In this document: positions 37,855 through 49,308 of the stretch, one piece after another
Layout: every line of letters starts with the position of its first letter
How positions within the stretch are numbered: the first letter of the stretch is position 1
Position numbers and translations under genes: made by a program
Assembly (NCBI RefSeq): GCF_002260525.1
Contig: NZ_MRYI01000003.1
Coordinates: forward strand, 496,001-560,000
DNA: 64,000 nt
Reading direction: 5' to 3'
Source of the DNA: Hahella sp. CCB-MM4
GTDB lineage: Bacteria; Pseudomonadota; Gammaproteobacteria; Pseudomonadales; Oleiphilaceae
Notes under the pieces: generated by a model
Database searches by the model: none
What the model was told of the DNA's origin: nothing
The model's input: the letters and a program-made list of their open reading frames with translations, nothing else

Positions 37855-37932
37855 ATCCTCAACTTCCATATTTTTTCAGCTTCCTTAACTGAAACCACGG
37901 ATCTTTTCCAGGACAAAGAGATACCTTCCGGC

Positions 37933-38802
37933 TTAATCCTGACTGCTTTTGCGCACCAGCAACACAATCCCGACACCGATCAACCCACATACAAATCCCA
38001 TAAAGTGAGCCATATTGGCCAGATGCAAACCAAACAGGTCTGACAATCCAAAAATCCCCATAAACATCCAGGCAACACTTAACACCACCAGGCTTTGATG
38101 CACCCAGATCGGCTTCTTGGGAGCTAGCATCAAGCCAGCCGCATGAGCACCGATCATGGCATAGACCACACCGGAAAAACCGGCGAAGCCAGGTCCGCTG
38201 GTCACAAACTGACTGACATTGGATATCAATGCGCTGACGAAAACCAGAACAAGCAGGCCGACCGGCCCCAGATAGCGCTCCAGGCTGCGGCCAAAGACCC
38301 ACACCCCTAGCGAGTTAAACAACCAATGCATCACTCCCCAATGTAGCCATGCAGGGGCAATCAAACGCCAGTACTCCCCTTCCTGCAATAGATACTTAAG
38401 CCCCTCAATAGGAGAAGCCATCATGGGAAATGGAAAGGCGTAGCGATCCAGAAACAAAAAATACCGGTGAGAATCAAACTCGCCAAAACCGGTCCATACC
38501 GCCGTCACCAGCAGACTGACTAGCAACACCAGAATAGTGGGGTAACCGGAAAATCGTGATAAAGGCGACCACTTTGCGATCTGCCGACCATCGAACCAGT
38601 CCTTCACCTGCCCTTGCAGCTGTGAATCCTGAAGATATCGTTTGGCCGCTTCCAGAACCATGGGGCGAAGACTGGGGTCGCGCACCCAGACAATCTGCTT
38701 ACCGGCCTCTTCAGAAATCTGAACGGGAACTCTTTGTGATTGTAAATAACGGTAGAGGGGCTCGATATCCACTTCGACCCCAAGCTCGAGAACTTTTTCC
38801 AT
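37933..38802 (-). CDS. rhomboid family intramembrane serine protease
   Basis: A 289-residue membrane protease with an N-terminal cytoplasmic domain (1-85) like GlpG and six or so TM helices from about 88. The catalytic serine is Ser210 in GFSGVVYAMIG and the partner is His266 in ANMAHFMGF. The HWLFN-type segment (about 155-160) adds the oxyanion-side His/Asn. Rhomboids cut single-pass membrane proteins within or near the bilayer. It is 14 bp after the metallophosphoesterase gene in the same direction. Substrates are unknown. Confidence 0.88.
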   Translation of the reverse strand: MEKVLELGVEVDIEPLYRYLQSQRVPVQISEEAGKQIVWVRDPSLRPMVLEAAKRYLQDSQLQGQVKDWFDGRQIAKWSPLSRFSGYPTILVLLVSLLVTAVWTGFGEFDSHRYFLFLDRYAFPFPMMASPIEGLKYLLQEGEYWRLIAPAWLHWGVMHWLFNSLGVWVFGRSLERYLGPVGLLVLVFVSALISNVSQFVTSGPGFAGFSGVVYAMIGAHAAGLMLAPKKPIWVHQSLVVLSVAWMFMGIFGLSDLFGLHLANMAHFMGFVCGLIGVGIVLLVRKSSQD

Positions 38803-38816
38803 TCTGTTAACTGGCC

Positions 38817-39827
38817 CTAATAACTCAGCCCCGCCTCCGGTGAAATGTCTCTGGACACATCCACCCAGACGAAATTTTCTTTCTTCAATACCCGCTCACC
38901 ATTCATGCGATATGCCGCCAATTTACCGTATTTCACGGCGCTGTAATCCAGGCAGGCGATATTTTGCCGAACCGGACGCGGGTGCCCGGACAACCAATAA
39001 TGACCGACAAACAATGGGGGCTCTTCAGGACCGTAAAACACCAGACGTTCACGCTCACTATCTGCCAATGGCCGATGCTTGACGGCTTCTGGCAAGCCGT
39101 CTGGCTGAAACACCACATCATCATATGTATCCGGGTCTTCCGCCCAGAATTTGGTGCGGAAAAATGTGCGGACATACCCGTCCCCACTCTTCATTGCCAG
39201 GCCTTTCGGCAAAGGCATATCCGTACCACGTAAAAGGCGGTCCATCACATGCCCGGCAAAACTTTCCCGGACAGTTGACGCATGCAGGAAATCTTCATCG
39301 ATAACTGCGTCAGGATGGGCCTGCAAAAACGACTCAATCAGGCCATGATCCCAGCACGCATGAACAACACGGAACTCAGGCGTATCAATCAGGATGGGCA
39401 ACGTCATGAACCATTCAAGGAAATGGTTCCATTCATGACCATAGTTGGCAAACTGTTCCAGAGTTTCCCGAATGACTCGCTCATGCCTGGGTGTATGCTC
39501 ACGTAAATAAGCCTTATTACTTCCCGGCCGTGCCAGCGTGCAGTATCCCAGTGCATTGTATTCATGATTCCCCATGACGATACGGGCAGCACCATGCTCG
39601 ACCATATCTCTGACCAGGTGAAGAGCTTCTCTGATCCGAGGCCCCCGATCGACAATATCACCAACAAAAATTGCCTGGCGGTCTTTATGTTGATAGACCC
39701 CGTTCACTTTCCGGTAGTCCATATTTTCGAGCAGCCTCACCAGCGTCTTGGCACAGCCATGAACATCACCAATGAAGTCATAGCCGCTGAAACGCTCTGA
39801 TTCTGACTCGATCTTTACTTCAGACAT
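38817..39827 (-). CDS. calcineurin-like metallophosphoesterase
   Basis: Has the canonical phosphoesterase metal motifs in order: GDVHGC (about residues 20-25), GDIVDRGP (about 55-62) and GNHEYNALGYC (about 87-97), with later His ligands. This is the PrpE/ApaH-like group acting on phosphoproteins or dinucleotides. Length 336 is longer than ApaH (280), with an extra C-terminal region (VGHYWLSG). Four nt separate it from nadK upstream in the same operon, so a link to nucleotide metabolism is possible. Confidence 0.82.
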   Translation of the reverse strand: MSEVKIESESERFSGYDFIGDVHGCAKTLVRLLENMDYRKVNGVYQHKDRQAIFVGDIVDRGPRIREALHLVRDMVEHGAARIVMGNHEYNALGYCTLARPGSNKAYLREHTPRHERVIRETLEQFANYGHEWNHFLEWFMTLPILIDTPEFRVVHACWDHGLIESFLQAHPDAVIDEDFLHASTVRESFAGHVMDRLLRGTDMPLPKGLAMKSGDGYVRTFFRTKFWAEDPDTYDDVVFQPDGLPEAVKHRPLADSERERLVFYGPEEPPLFVGHYWLSGHPRPVRQNIACLDYSAVKYGKLAAYRMNGERVLKKENFVWVDVSRDISPEAGLSY

Positions 39828-39830
39828 CCG

Positions 39831-40721
39831 TCAGTACACTCCGTCATTCTTACTACTTGACCAACCCAGTTTATCTCGGCAGATCTGATAGAAATTATGG
39901 TTCATAGGATGAATCAACCGCAATTTCTGGGGCTTTTTACCGATAGTCACCGTATCCCCCGGGGCACAGGTAATATGTGTCTGCCCATCACAACTAACAT
40001 GGGGGTAGGTTTCGTTGTATTCACCTATGATGATTTTAATTTCACTATTTCCGTCCACCACAATCGGCCGACTGCTCAAAGTGTGTGGAAACATGGGCAC
40101 CAGGGCCACCGCATCCAGACGGGGATGCATAATTGGTCCGCCGGCAGAAAGCGCGTAGGCTGTCGATCCGGTCGGGGTAGTCACAATCAGGCCGTCGGAA
40201 CGCTGACTGTTCACAAACTGTCCCTCAATATACAGATCAAACCCGATCATTCGAGTGGACTTGCCCGGATGCAGCACAATATCGTTAAGACCACATCCGT
40301 AACCGATAGGCTCGCCATCGCGCTTGACGTAGGCATCCAGCAGAAAGCGGGACTCTTCTATGTACTTGCCGTTAAGAACCTCGCCGACCTGGTCCTCAAT
40401 TTCAGAGGGAAGGATATCGGTCAGGAAGCCAAGACGCCCGCGATTCACACCAAGCACCGGAACATTAGAACCGGCCAGTGCACGAGCGGCACCAAGAAGA
40501 CTTCCATCACCACCAACAACGATCACCAGATCACATATTTCCCCCAGCAATTTCTTGCTGGAAACCTGGGCTCCATGGCCTGGCATGACTGCGGCCGTCG
40601 ACTCCTCGATAATCACAGAATACCCTTCCATAAACAGGAAGGATTTAAGCCGCTTCAAGGTGTCCACCACCTGAGAGCTACCCATTCGCCCGATCAGGCC
40701 AATGTTTCTGAATTGTTCCAT
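39831..40721 (-). CDS. nadK: NAD kinase
   Basis: Phosphorylates NAD to NADP using ATP. The GGDGSLLGAAR motif (about residues 71-81), GVNRGRLGFLTD (about 93-104) and the later TPTGSTAYALSAGGPIMHP segment are all present. Length 296 matches E. coli NadK (292). It is the first gene of a short minus-strand operon with the metallophosphoesterase and rhomboid genes, divergent from DUF1853. Confidence 0.96.
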   Translation of the reverse strand: MEQFRNIGLIGRMGSSQVVDTLKRLKSFLFMEGYSVIIEESTAAVMPGHGAQVSSKKLLGEICDLVIVVGGDGSLLGAARALAGSNVPVLGVNRGRLGFLTDILPSEIEDQVGEVLNGKYIEESRFLLDAYVKRDGEPIGYGCGLNDIVLHPGKSTRMIGFDLYIEGQFVNSQRSDGLIVTTPTGSTAYALSAGGPIMHPRLDAVALVPMFPHTLSSRPIVVDGNSEIKIIIGEYNETYPHVSCDGQTHITCAPGDTVTIGKKPQKLRLIHPMNHNFYQICRDKLGWSSSKNDGVY

Positions 40722-40749
40722 AGATACCCTTAGGTTGTTATAGCGAAAC

Positions 40750-41814
40750 GTGGTTCATTGCTTAATGGTAACCAACTTCAGCCGCATTGTAGAGGATTGC
40801 ACGTACAGGGTCTTCCCAATATCCTGTAATCTTTCAGCAATTCTCAGGCATGACCTAACCTTGCACGATATACAACAATTCCTGGCAGACCTCGACTGGG
40901 TAGTCCACAGTCCATCATTAGTTGACCTTCCCGGGTATGGTGCGGACACACCGTTGATCGACATATCGACTGTCGACCCACAACGACTGGCAGAGGCCGT
41001 CAAGCAACAGAAAAGCCGGTTTCTCGGCCCCTACTTTGAAACCCTGTGGCGTTTTTCGATAGAGCACAGCCAATCCCACAGCCTACTTGCCCACGGACTC
41101 CAGGTGACAGACGAAAAAAGAACGCTGGGAGAATTCGACTTTCTTTTACAGGACAAGGCAAGCCAGGCCATTATTCATCAGGAAATTGCAGTGAAATATT
41201 ACCTGGGGGTTGGCCTGCCTGCTCCTGCCGATACAGACCAGAAACTGAACGCGGCGGATTGTGCCTGGTTTGGTCCAAATTCCATCGACCGACTGGACCT
41301 GAAACTTCACAAACTGGTTCAGCAGCAGATTCTCCTGTCTGATCGAAGGGAAAGCCAAGAAACATTAAAAAGACTCGATATCAATACACCGCCTGCCAAG
41401 CAGATTTTGATGAAGGGCTACCTGTTTCAGCCTCTGAATGACGACCTCCCCGCACCGGCTTTCTGCCATCCGGAGGCGGCATTTGGCAGATGGTTGCCTT
41501 TAGAGTCGATTCATCAACTGGAGCCGATCAGTGATCGCTGGGCGATACTCCCCAAGCTCCGATGGTTGAGCAGAGCCCGCAGCAGCGTCGACCACACGAT
41601 GGATTTTTCTGTGCTGCGAAAGCATCTTTTGGAGGCCAATGGACGCCCGATGTTGATTGCCGCCATGAAGCCTGAATCAAAAGAAGAGTTGACTGAAATT
41701 TCCCGTTTTTTTGTGGTGAGCGACCACTGGCAGGACAAGGCCGTGGAGTCACTAGAGATGAGCCCGCTAACCTCTTTTAGTCGCTACAATCCATTACCGC
41801 CGCAGTCCATTTAG
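40750..41814 (+). CDS. DUF1853 family protein
   Basis: Family landmarks are LGPYFETLWRF (about residue 97), LGEFDFLLQD and the HQEIAVKYYLG segment around 130-155, where the Glu-Phe-Asp and Gln-Glu-x-Ala-x-Lys residues look like a PD-(D/E)xK nuclease-type core, though no activity is established. The long N-terminus from ATG 40750 is unusual; a later start is possible, e.g. TTG 40861, since similarity to the family begins around DLTLHDIQQF. The last ten codons lie inside a 16-nt tandem repeat. Confidence 0.75.
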   Translation: MVHCLMVTNFSRIVEDCTYRVFPISCNLSAILRHDLTLHDIQQFLADLDWVVHSPSLVDLPGYGADTPLIDISTVDPQRLAEAVKQQKSRFLGPYFETLWRFSIEHSQSHSLLAHGLQVTDEKRTLGEFDFLLQDKASQAIIHQEIAVKYYLGVGLPAPADTDQKLNAADCAWFGPNSIDRLDLKLHKLVQQQILLSDRRESQETLKRLDINTPPAKQILMKGYLFQPLNDDLPAPAFCHPEAAFGRWLPLESIHQLEPISDRWAILPKLRWLSRARSSVDHTMDFSVLRKHLLEANGRPMLIAAMKPESKEELTEISRFFVVSDHWQDKAVESLEMSPLTSFSRYNPLPPQSI

Positions 41815-41898
41815 CCGCCACAATCCATTATCACCACAATCCATTATCACCACAATCCATTGCCACCAAAATCCATTACCACCACAATCCACTACAGC
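41785..41898. repeat. minisatellite of about seven 16-nt units (CACAATCCATTATCAC-like)
   Basis: Units at 41785, 41801 (18 nt), 41819, 41835, 41851, 41867 and 41883. Units three and four are identical and the others differ by a few bases. The array starts in the last codons of the DUF1853 gene and ends in the last codons of the convergent PLP-enzyme gene, so both C-termini could vary with copy number. Confidence 0.9.
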
Positions 41899-42830
41899 CA
41901 CCGCAGCTCCGGCACACTTCGACCTCCCTGCAAGCCACCGGTATGAACAAACACGATCTGCTTTGTCGTGATGCGGCCCGCTTCAGCCAGAGCAGTCATC
42001 GCCTGAAAAGCTTTACCACTGTAAACCGGTTCCAGCGGCACTTCGGTCTGGGCATAAACATCATTCAAGCGCACAACAAGATCATGACTCCACTTTCCGT
42101 AGCCTTTACCTTCAAAGCCTGTCACGATTTCCCAGGCGGACTGCTTTTCACCAACGCCCAACAGCAGCCTGTTAACATATTGGGGCCGGGAATCGTCCTT
42201 AACGACAGAAATTCCCATTACCTGGTGTGGAGACGCTTCTGCGGCAAAGCCTGCAATGGTTCCACCACTGCCTACCGGCATCACCAGAGTGACAGGATCG
42301 GCAAATCTGCTATAAATCGCCCTCGCCCAGTCCCGCACACCACGAACACCTTCCAGGTTACTCCCCCCTTCAGGAATCACCATCACCTCTTCAGGACGAA
42401 AACCTGATTCACAAACATCTGAACGACACAGCCATTCGGAAAGTTGTCCGGAGACCCAAGCGCGGTCATTGCGGTTTCGATAATCTGTGTTGGATATTGG
42501 AATTAAACGCATTCCCCAACTTACAGCATCCTGCAAAGTCGCGGTCAGAGTGGTCCTCCAGTCGCCGCGCACCACTCCCAAGGTATCCAGGCCATACTCA
42601 CGTCCTGCTGCAGCCAGCGCATGAAGATGATTTGAATGAGCCCCACCAAAACTCAGAACAGCCCGCACGCCAGTCTCCCGGGCAGACCGCAGGTTATATT
42701 TCAGCTTGTACCACTTATTGCCGGAGATTTCCGGATGGGTGAGATCCCCTCTGACGACATACAGCTCGTGACCGAACCGGTTTACATCAGACAGGGGGAC
42801 AGAGTGGATTTCAGGAACTGGATCGCGCAA
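41892..42830 (-). CDS. ACC deaminase/D-cysteine desulfhydrase family PLP enzyme
   Basis: A fold-type II PLP enzyme. The PLP lysine is in SGNKWYKLKYNL (about residues 36-47) and the following FGGAHSNHLHALAAAG binds the phosphate. Gly-rich MPVGSGGTIAGF near 205-216 completes the cofactor site. Family members open ACC or split D-cysteine to pyruvate, ammonia and sulfide; the deciding residues cannot be settled by eye. Length 312 is at the short end. It lies 6 nt downstream of the coiled-coil gene on the same strand. Confidence 0.8.
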   Translation of the reverse strand: MRDPVPEIHSVPLSDVNRFGHELYVVRGDLTHPEISGNKWYKLKYNLRSARETGVRAVLSFGGAHSNHLHALAAAGREYGLDTLGVVRGDWRTTLTATLQDAVSWGMRLIPISNTDYRNRNDRAWVSGQLSEWLCRSDVCESGFRPEEVMVIPEGGSNLEGVRGVRDWARAIYSRFADPVTLVMPVGSGGTIAGFAAEASPHQVMGISVVKDDSRPQYVNRLLLGVGEKQSAWEIVTGFEGKGYGKWSHDLVVRLNDVYAQTEVPLEPVYSGKAFQAMTALAEAGRITTKQIVFVHTGGLQGGRSVPELRWL

Positions 42831-42836
42831 CAGAAA

Positions 42837-44225
42837 TCAACCTACCTGATGCTCTTCACAACGATTACTTTCACCGGGAACAAAGTCCGAAGGCGCCGCA
42901 ATTCTGTTTACCGACTTCCCGCAGACTCCCCGTCCAGGTACTTTGAAATCACAGGAAGGCTTCTCATAATGATCCAGCCATTCCTTGTAGACCTCTTCAG
43001 ATACGGAGCAACGCTCCGCAACGTAGCCAAGCGGATTGTCCATGTAACGCTGAATATCCTGCACAGGAAGTGTCAGATGGCCCGCACCGGGATGATACAC
43101 GACAAAAACCACATCCAGCTCTGACAGCCGACTAAGCATCAGACTGTCTCCGGAGCTATCCAGATCTTCCTTCAGTTTCTGGATTTCCATGCGCAACTGC
43201 TCTTCCCTTTCATTCCGGTAGTAGATCTCTGCCTCACGCCGGTCCAACTGCTCTTTGAGGATAGTCAGCTCCCCTTCCATTCGCTGCTTCAGACGTTCGG
43301 CCTCTTCCCCGGTCAGCGCCGCAGACAGTTCTTTTTCCAATACCGCCAATTTCTTTCTGTACTTGGTCATCTCGTCCTGGAGATTAAGAAATTGATCGCT
43401 CCTTTTCTGCAACTTAGTCTTGGTTTGTTCGTACAAGACCCTGGTTTGCTTGAGGCTCTGCTCCAGCTCTTGCAGCTTGTTTTTATGGGCCTGGGACTCA
43501 ATTCTGGACTTACGGGTAAGCTCTTCGATTTCTGCCTGATGCTGGCTGGCAAGCGTTTTTATCCGAAGACGCTGCTCCTTGAGCACTCTGGCCAGCTTAA
43601 GTCGGTGCTTCTGCTCCAGATCCTTGAGTGTCGCCTCCGCATCAGCCTGCTTTGACACGGCTTCCGGCATCAGCACAGGAATATCTTCATCGTCTGCGGG
43701 CTTGGCTGACTTGGCAGGTTTGCTTGGTTTGGCAGGCTTTGGCTCAGCCTGTAGAACCGGTACATCATCGTCTTCCATCGCCACGTATTCAAAGCCAAGG
43801 CGATTCTCAATCAAAGCCTTTTTAATCACTTGAAAATCATTACCCCCAGGACGCATATCCGGATCCCACAGATCCCGCTGATGCCAGGAAATTGCACATT
43901 GGCTGCGACAAGCCAATCGAATGGGACCACCACCAAGATCAGGCCCTGAACCGGAGATTGAAGCCAACCGCTTTAAAGGAACATTCCACTCCGGGTCTGC
44001 CAACCCTTCTTCGTCAAAATAGAGTTTAAAAAACACTAACGCCCGCGGTGCCAGCTGTTGATTCATCTGCACATACACCGCGCTTATTTCAGTATCCGCC
44101 AAATCACTCAATGGCACGACATTGTCAAGAATGGCTTCAAATTCGCTATAACGCATTTGTCTGGAGACATACTGATCCTCCAGAAAGAGAACTGCTTCGT
44201 AATCGTCTTTACTTGGCCTTGCCAT
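42837..44225 (-). CDS. large coiled-coil protein of unknown function
   Basis: Residues about 1-170 form a globular domain (with FFKLYFDEEGLADPEWNVPL and SQCAISWHQRDLWDP). An Ala/Lys/Pro-rich linker (KPAKPSKPAKSAKPA, about 170-185) leads to a long coiled coil (about 200-390). A C-terminal domain with cysteines (CDFKVPGRGVCGK, about 432-444) may bind a metal. No signal peptide. It resembles proteins sometimes misannotated as chromosome-partitioning in marine gammaproteobacteria, but has no ATPase motif. Possibly a structural or scaffold protein. Confidence 0.6.
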   Translation of the reverse strand: MARPSKDDYEAVLFLEDQYVSRQMRYSEFEAILDNVVPLSDLADTEISAVYVQMNQQLAPRALVFFKLYFDEEGLADPEWNVPLKRLASISGSGPDLGGGPIRLACRSQCAISWHQRDLWDPDMRPGGNDFQVIKKALIENRLGFEYVAMEDDDVPVLQAEPKPAKPSKPAKSAKPADDEDIPVLMPEAVSKQADAEATLKDLEQKHRLKLARVLKEQRLRIKTLASQHQAEIEELTRKSRIESQAHKNKLQELEQSLKQTRVLYEQTKTKLQKRSDQFLNLQDEMTKYRKKLAVLEKELSAALTGEEAERLKQRMEGELTILKEQLDRREAEIYYRNEREEQLRMEIQKLKEDLDSSGDSLMLSRLSELDVVFVVYHPGAGHLTLPVQDIQRYMDNPLGYVAERCSVSEEVYKEWLDHYEKPSCDFKVPGRGVCGKSVNRIAAPSDFVPGESNRCEEHQVG

Positions 44226-44696
44226 TTCGATTTCCTGACTTGTCTACAATATCCAACCCGTAGACGCTACCTATAAACTATGACTAAAACTCCCTTTGGC
44301 CCCGCTTCTATGTTTGAAGAGCCTGTAAAAACTAGCATGTAAATGACGTCCTGTCAGTCCGGCTTTTGGGTGAATCTCCCCAAATATACAGTTAGCTACG
44401 CTTCGTATACAAAAGCGCACAATTAAAGGAAGTTTAGCCCAGCTGCGAATCAGGGAAAGGAATTTATTTCCCAGCACCCAAATACGCGGCTTGAGAATTC
44501 CAGGAAACTAGTGTGCATGGCGGGGATAGAACACCACAAGCAGACGCCGAATGAAGGAAGCAGCAGCCAGAAAAGAGATTAAAATTCGGTAGTGAATATA
44601 GGAATTCGAAAATAGGAATTTGGAAAATAGAACCGCAATCTCGAATTGCAGGAAAAATGCGGTATGCCAAAAATTGCGATATATAAAAATAGAAAA
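44226..44696. other. 471-bp gap after the coiled-coil gene
   Basis: Holds the promoter of the coiled-coil gene (minus strand). Several short frames exist, but none has a good ribosome-binding site or composition. I see no RNA gene or repeat beyond the terminator at 44697-44722. Confidence 0.4.
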
Positions 44697-44722
44697 GTGT
44701 GCCCGAGCTAATCCGGGCACAC
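44697..44722 (-). terminator. intrinsic terminator of fadH
   Basis: GTGTGCCCG pairs with CGGGCACAC (9-bp stem, 6 to 8-nt loop), followed by a T-rich run on the minus strand. It lies 39 bp downstream of the fadH stop. Confidence 0.85.
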
Positions 44723-44760
44723 CTGTTAAAGGGATAATCAATAATCAGACAAGAGAATAA

Positions 44761-47055
<2,295 letters not shown>

Positions 47056-48081
47056 ATGCAATTAGGGGACATTTCAGTCAACTACGTTGAGCTCATGTCC
47101 AGGGCTGTGGCTCGACATGGATTCAATGCCAACGAAATCATGCAGCAGTTCGGCATTACCAATGAATTTCTGGCCACACCGAAAGCCCGCATCAGCATCC
47201 CCAGATTCATGCGCCTGGGACACGCCCTGATCCAGCAATTTCAACTTCCTGAACTCGGATTGAGAATGGGCCAATGCATCACCATATCTCATCTGGGTCT
47301 GGCCGGGCATGCCAGCATGACATCAGCCAACCTGGAAACTGCTCTGCGGCTTTGGATACATTACGAGCGCCTCAGCAGCGAAAACAAGCGGGGCACAAGC
47401 CGCTTCTATATTGAGAACAGTCGCGGCATTGCGCAATTCTATTCGATCAGCCCCTACAACGAATTCAACCTCTTTGTTGTCGATTGCATTCTTGCCAGCT
47501 GGCACCATCTCTCAGGCTGGATAACCGATAGCCAAAATCTGGTACAGGAAGTTCATATTGAATTCCCCTCCCCGCCATATGCCTCCGAATATCATGATTT
47601 TTTCCAGTGTCCGGTAAAATTTGAACAGACAAGAAACGCCCTGATCTTCAAAGAAGAGGCACTGCATAAACCATCCTGCTACGCCCACACCGCCTCACAT
47701 CAGGATGCAGTGGAACTATGCAACCGTGAGCTCTCGGCACTTCTGGGCGCGCAGCCATTTGAAGAAAGAGTACGACAAATTATCACGCCACTATTACAGA
47801 AAAAGGAAATTCAACTGGAAGACATTGCCGGCCAACTGGGACTGACACCATGGTCACTGCAAAGACGGCTTCAAAAAGAGGGTATCAAGTTTAGCGAAGT
47901 GGTTGATAACACAAGAAAGAGTATCGCAGCCCGATACCTCACAGCGACGGAGCTGTCTATCGGTGAAATCGGATTTCTTTTAGGCTTTTCATCCCCAGCG
48001 GCTTTTCATCGCGCATTTAAGCGCTGGTTTAACACCAACCCCAAACCTTTCAGGGAGTTACACAACAACACTGAAGAATAG
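47056..48081 (+). CDS. AraC family transcriptional regulator
   Basis: 341 residues with an arabinose-binding-type N-terminal domain (OruR/ArgR-like, about 15-200) and a C-terminal double helix-turn-helix (about 240-335, with QLEDIAGQLGLTPWSLQRRL and SIGEIGFLLGFSSPAAFHRAFKRWFN). No receiver or membrane domain. It is divergent from fadH, so it may activate fatty-acid breakdown in response to an acyl ligand, by analogy with family members. The ligand is not known. Confidence 0.88.
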   Translation: MQLGDISVNYVELMSRAVARHGFNANEIMQQFGITNEFLATPKARISIPRFMRLGHALIQQFQLPELGLRMGQCITISHLGLAGHASMTSANLETALRLWIHYERLSSENKRGTSRFYIENSRGIAQFYSISPYNEFNLFVVDCILASWHHLSGWITDSQNLVQEVHIEFPSPPYASEYHDFFQCPVKFEQTRNALIFKEEALHKPSCYAHTASHQDAVELCNRELSALLGAQPFEERVRQIITPLLQKKEIQLEDIAGQLGLTPWSLQRRLQKEGIKFSEVVDNTRKSIAARYLTATELSIGEIGFLLGFSSPAAFHRAFKRWFNTNPKPFRELHNNTEE

Positions 48082-48093
48082 CAACCTGGCGGG

Positions 48094-48180
48094 CTACCAT
48101 TCTTCTCCATCATCCAGATCGTCATCATCATCGAACTCTTCCCAACTGAGTTCAACCAACTCATCAATATAGTCCTGCAT
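48094..48180 (-). CDS. 28-residue acidic micro-protein
   Basis: ATG at 48180 is preceded by GGAGGA and ATAT, an excellent ribosome-binding site. The product starts MQDYIDELVELSWEEF and continues with five Asp in a row, ending DDGEEW. It has an amphipathic acidic helix followed by a highly acidic tail. It lies convergent with the AraC gene. Function is not known; a short-lived modulator or an acidic partner of a basic protein are guesses. The clean ribosome-binding site is the main support. Confidence 0.5.
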   Translation of the reverse strand: MQDYIDELVELSWEEFDDDDDLDDGEEW

Positions 48181-48428
48181 ATATTCCTCCAACAGCAGAT
48201 TATTCCTTCCAAACTACGGCATGAGAATGACAAATTTATGACATCCGAGTCAGGATTTCCCTTACAAGTTGGCAATATGCGGGATCGTCAGGACAAACAA
48301 GCAAATGAAAAGTACAGAAATGAATACGACATACAGATGTCATACACATGATAGAGAATAAAGATTCTTAAGAGATAAGGGTCGAGTTGCCTGAATGGCA
48401 AGATAAAATTCGACTCTTTTGAAAAAGT

Positions 48429-48505
48429 TGGCGGAGCGGACGGGACTCGAACCCGCGACCCCCGGCGTGACAGGCCGGTATTCTAACCAACTGAACTACC
48501 GCTCC
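48429..48505 (-). tRNA. tRNA-Asp (GTC)
   Basis: 77 nt with encoded CCA. Anticodon stem CCGGC/GCCGG closes CTGTCAC, giving GTC. Acceptor GGAGCGG pairs with CCGCTCC. Confidence 0.96.
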
Positions 48506-48543
48506 GTTTCCTTCTCAAGCCACAAAACTGTGACCCAGAGAAG

Positions 48544-48619
48544 TGGTGGGTGGTGCAGGGATCGAACCTGCGACCCTCGCCTTGTAAGGGCGATGCTCTC
48601 CCAGCTGAGCTAACCACCC
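48544..48619 (-). tRNA. tRNA-Val (TAC)
   Basis: 76 nt with encoded CCA. It begins GGGTGGTTAGCTCAG; the anticodon loop CTTACAA gives TAC. Confidence 0.96.
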
Positions 48620-48648
48620 AGTCCATAGAACTGGTTCCAAATGAAAGT

Positions 48649-48725
48649 TGGCGGAGCGGACGGGACTCGAACCCGCGACCCCCGGCGTGACAGGCCGGTA
48701 TTCTAACCAACTGAACTACCGCTCC
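48649..48725 (-). tRNA. tRNA-Asp (GTC), second copy
   Basis: Identical in sequence to the copy at 48429-48505, displaced by 220 bp, in a duplicated Val-Asp unit. Confidence 0.96.
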
Positions 48726-48769
48726 GAAACCATTCCCCTGTACTGCACATATTGTGCGATCCAGAGAAG

Positions 48770-48845
48770 TGGTGGGTGGTGCAGGGATCGAACCTGCGAC
48801 CCTCGCCTTGTAAGGGCGATGCTCTCCCAGCTGAGCTAACCACCC
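48770..48845 (-). tRNA. tRNA-Val (TAC), second copy
   Basis: Identical to the copy at 48544-48619, displaced by 226 bp. It is the first tRNA of the minus-strand array. Confidence 0.96.
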
Positions 48846-48963
48846 ACGTCTCAAATGGAGATGCGCATTTTAATGATTTATCGCAGCCTGTCAAACACTG
48901 AATTCAATTTTTTTTCCTGGCCTTTATTCTGGCTAAATTACCAACAGTTTTTCCCGGCCGGAC

Positions 48964-49290
48964 TCACTCAGTCCCGCCTTCCTTTATTGCCTCTTCTGCC
49001 TTGCGCTGAAGCCGATGATTAACAATGTGGCAGCGCCGGTCCTCCGGAATCGATTTTTCCGCCAACCCACGGTTTATATCTCCCATGAACGTTTGCGCCT
49101 GATTCCATTGAGTCGAGGCAAAATCCCTCATCCTGGGCTCAATCTTTGATGAAAGCTCTCCAGCCTCTTTTAATGTCTCCCGGCCGGACTCCAATGCCTT
49201 CGAATAGGCTTTGGCGTACTTCGAGCGCAATGAATCGACAAAATGCGCAGTGCGATCAAACTGCTGACTTAAGACTTCTGATACCGTCAT
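48964..49290 (-). CDS. small helical protein, possibly phasin-like
   Basis: ATG 49290 follows a run of GGGGGG by three bases and is preferred to the upstream ATG at 49308. The 108-residue product is almost wholly helical, with SQQFDRTAHFVDSLRSKYAKAYSKALES and TLKEAGELSSKIE segments, and a charged C-terminus. This looks like phasins or other amphipathic granule-binding proteins, but no phaC or phaR gene is near, so the assignment is weak. It lies alone, beyond the tRNA array. Confidence 0.5.
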   Translation of the reverse strand: MTVSEVLSQQFDRTAHFVDSLRSKYAKAYSKALESGRETLKEAGELSSKIEPRMRDFASTQWNQAQTFMGDINRGLAEKSIPEDRRCHIVNHRLQRKAEEAIKEGGTE

Positions 49291-49308
49291 AGTCCCCCCA
49301 AATTCCAT

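Noticed and set aside
37654-38043. Plus-strand frame of about 130 codons across the candidate sRNA
   Set aside because: No ribosome-binding site, unnatural composition, and it runs into the rhomboid gene on the other strand. The RNA explanation fits the promoter and T-run better.
48419-48894. Repetitive short frames on both strands in the tRNA array
   Set aside because: Translations of tRNA-Asp and tRNA-Val genes.
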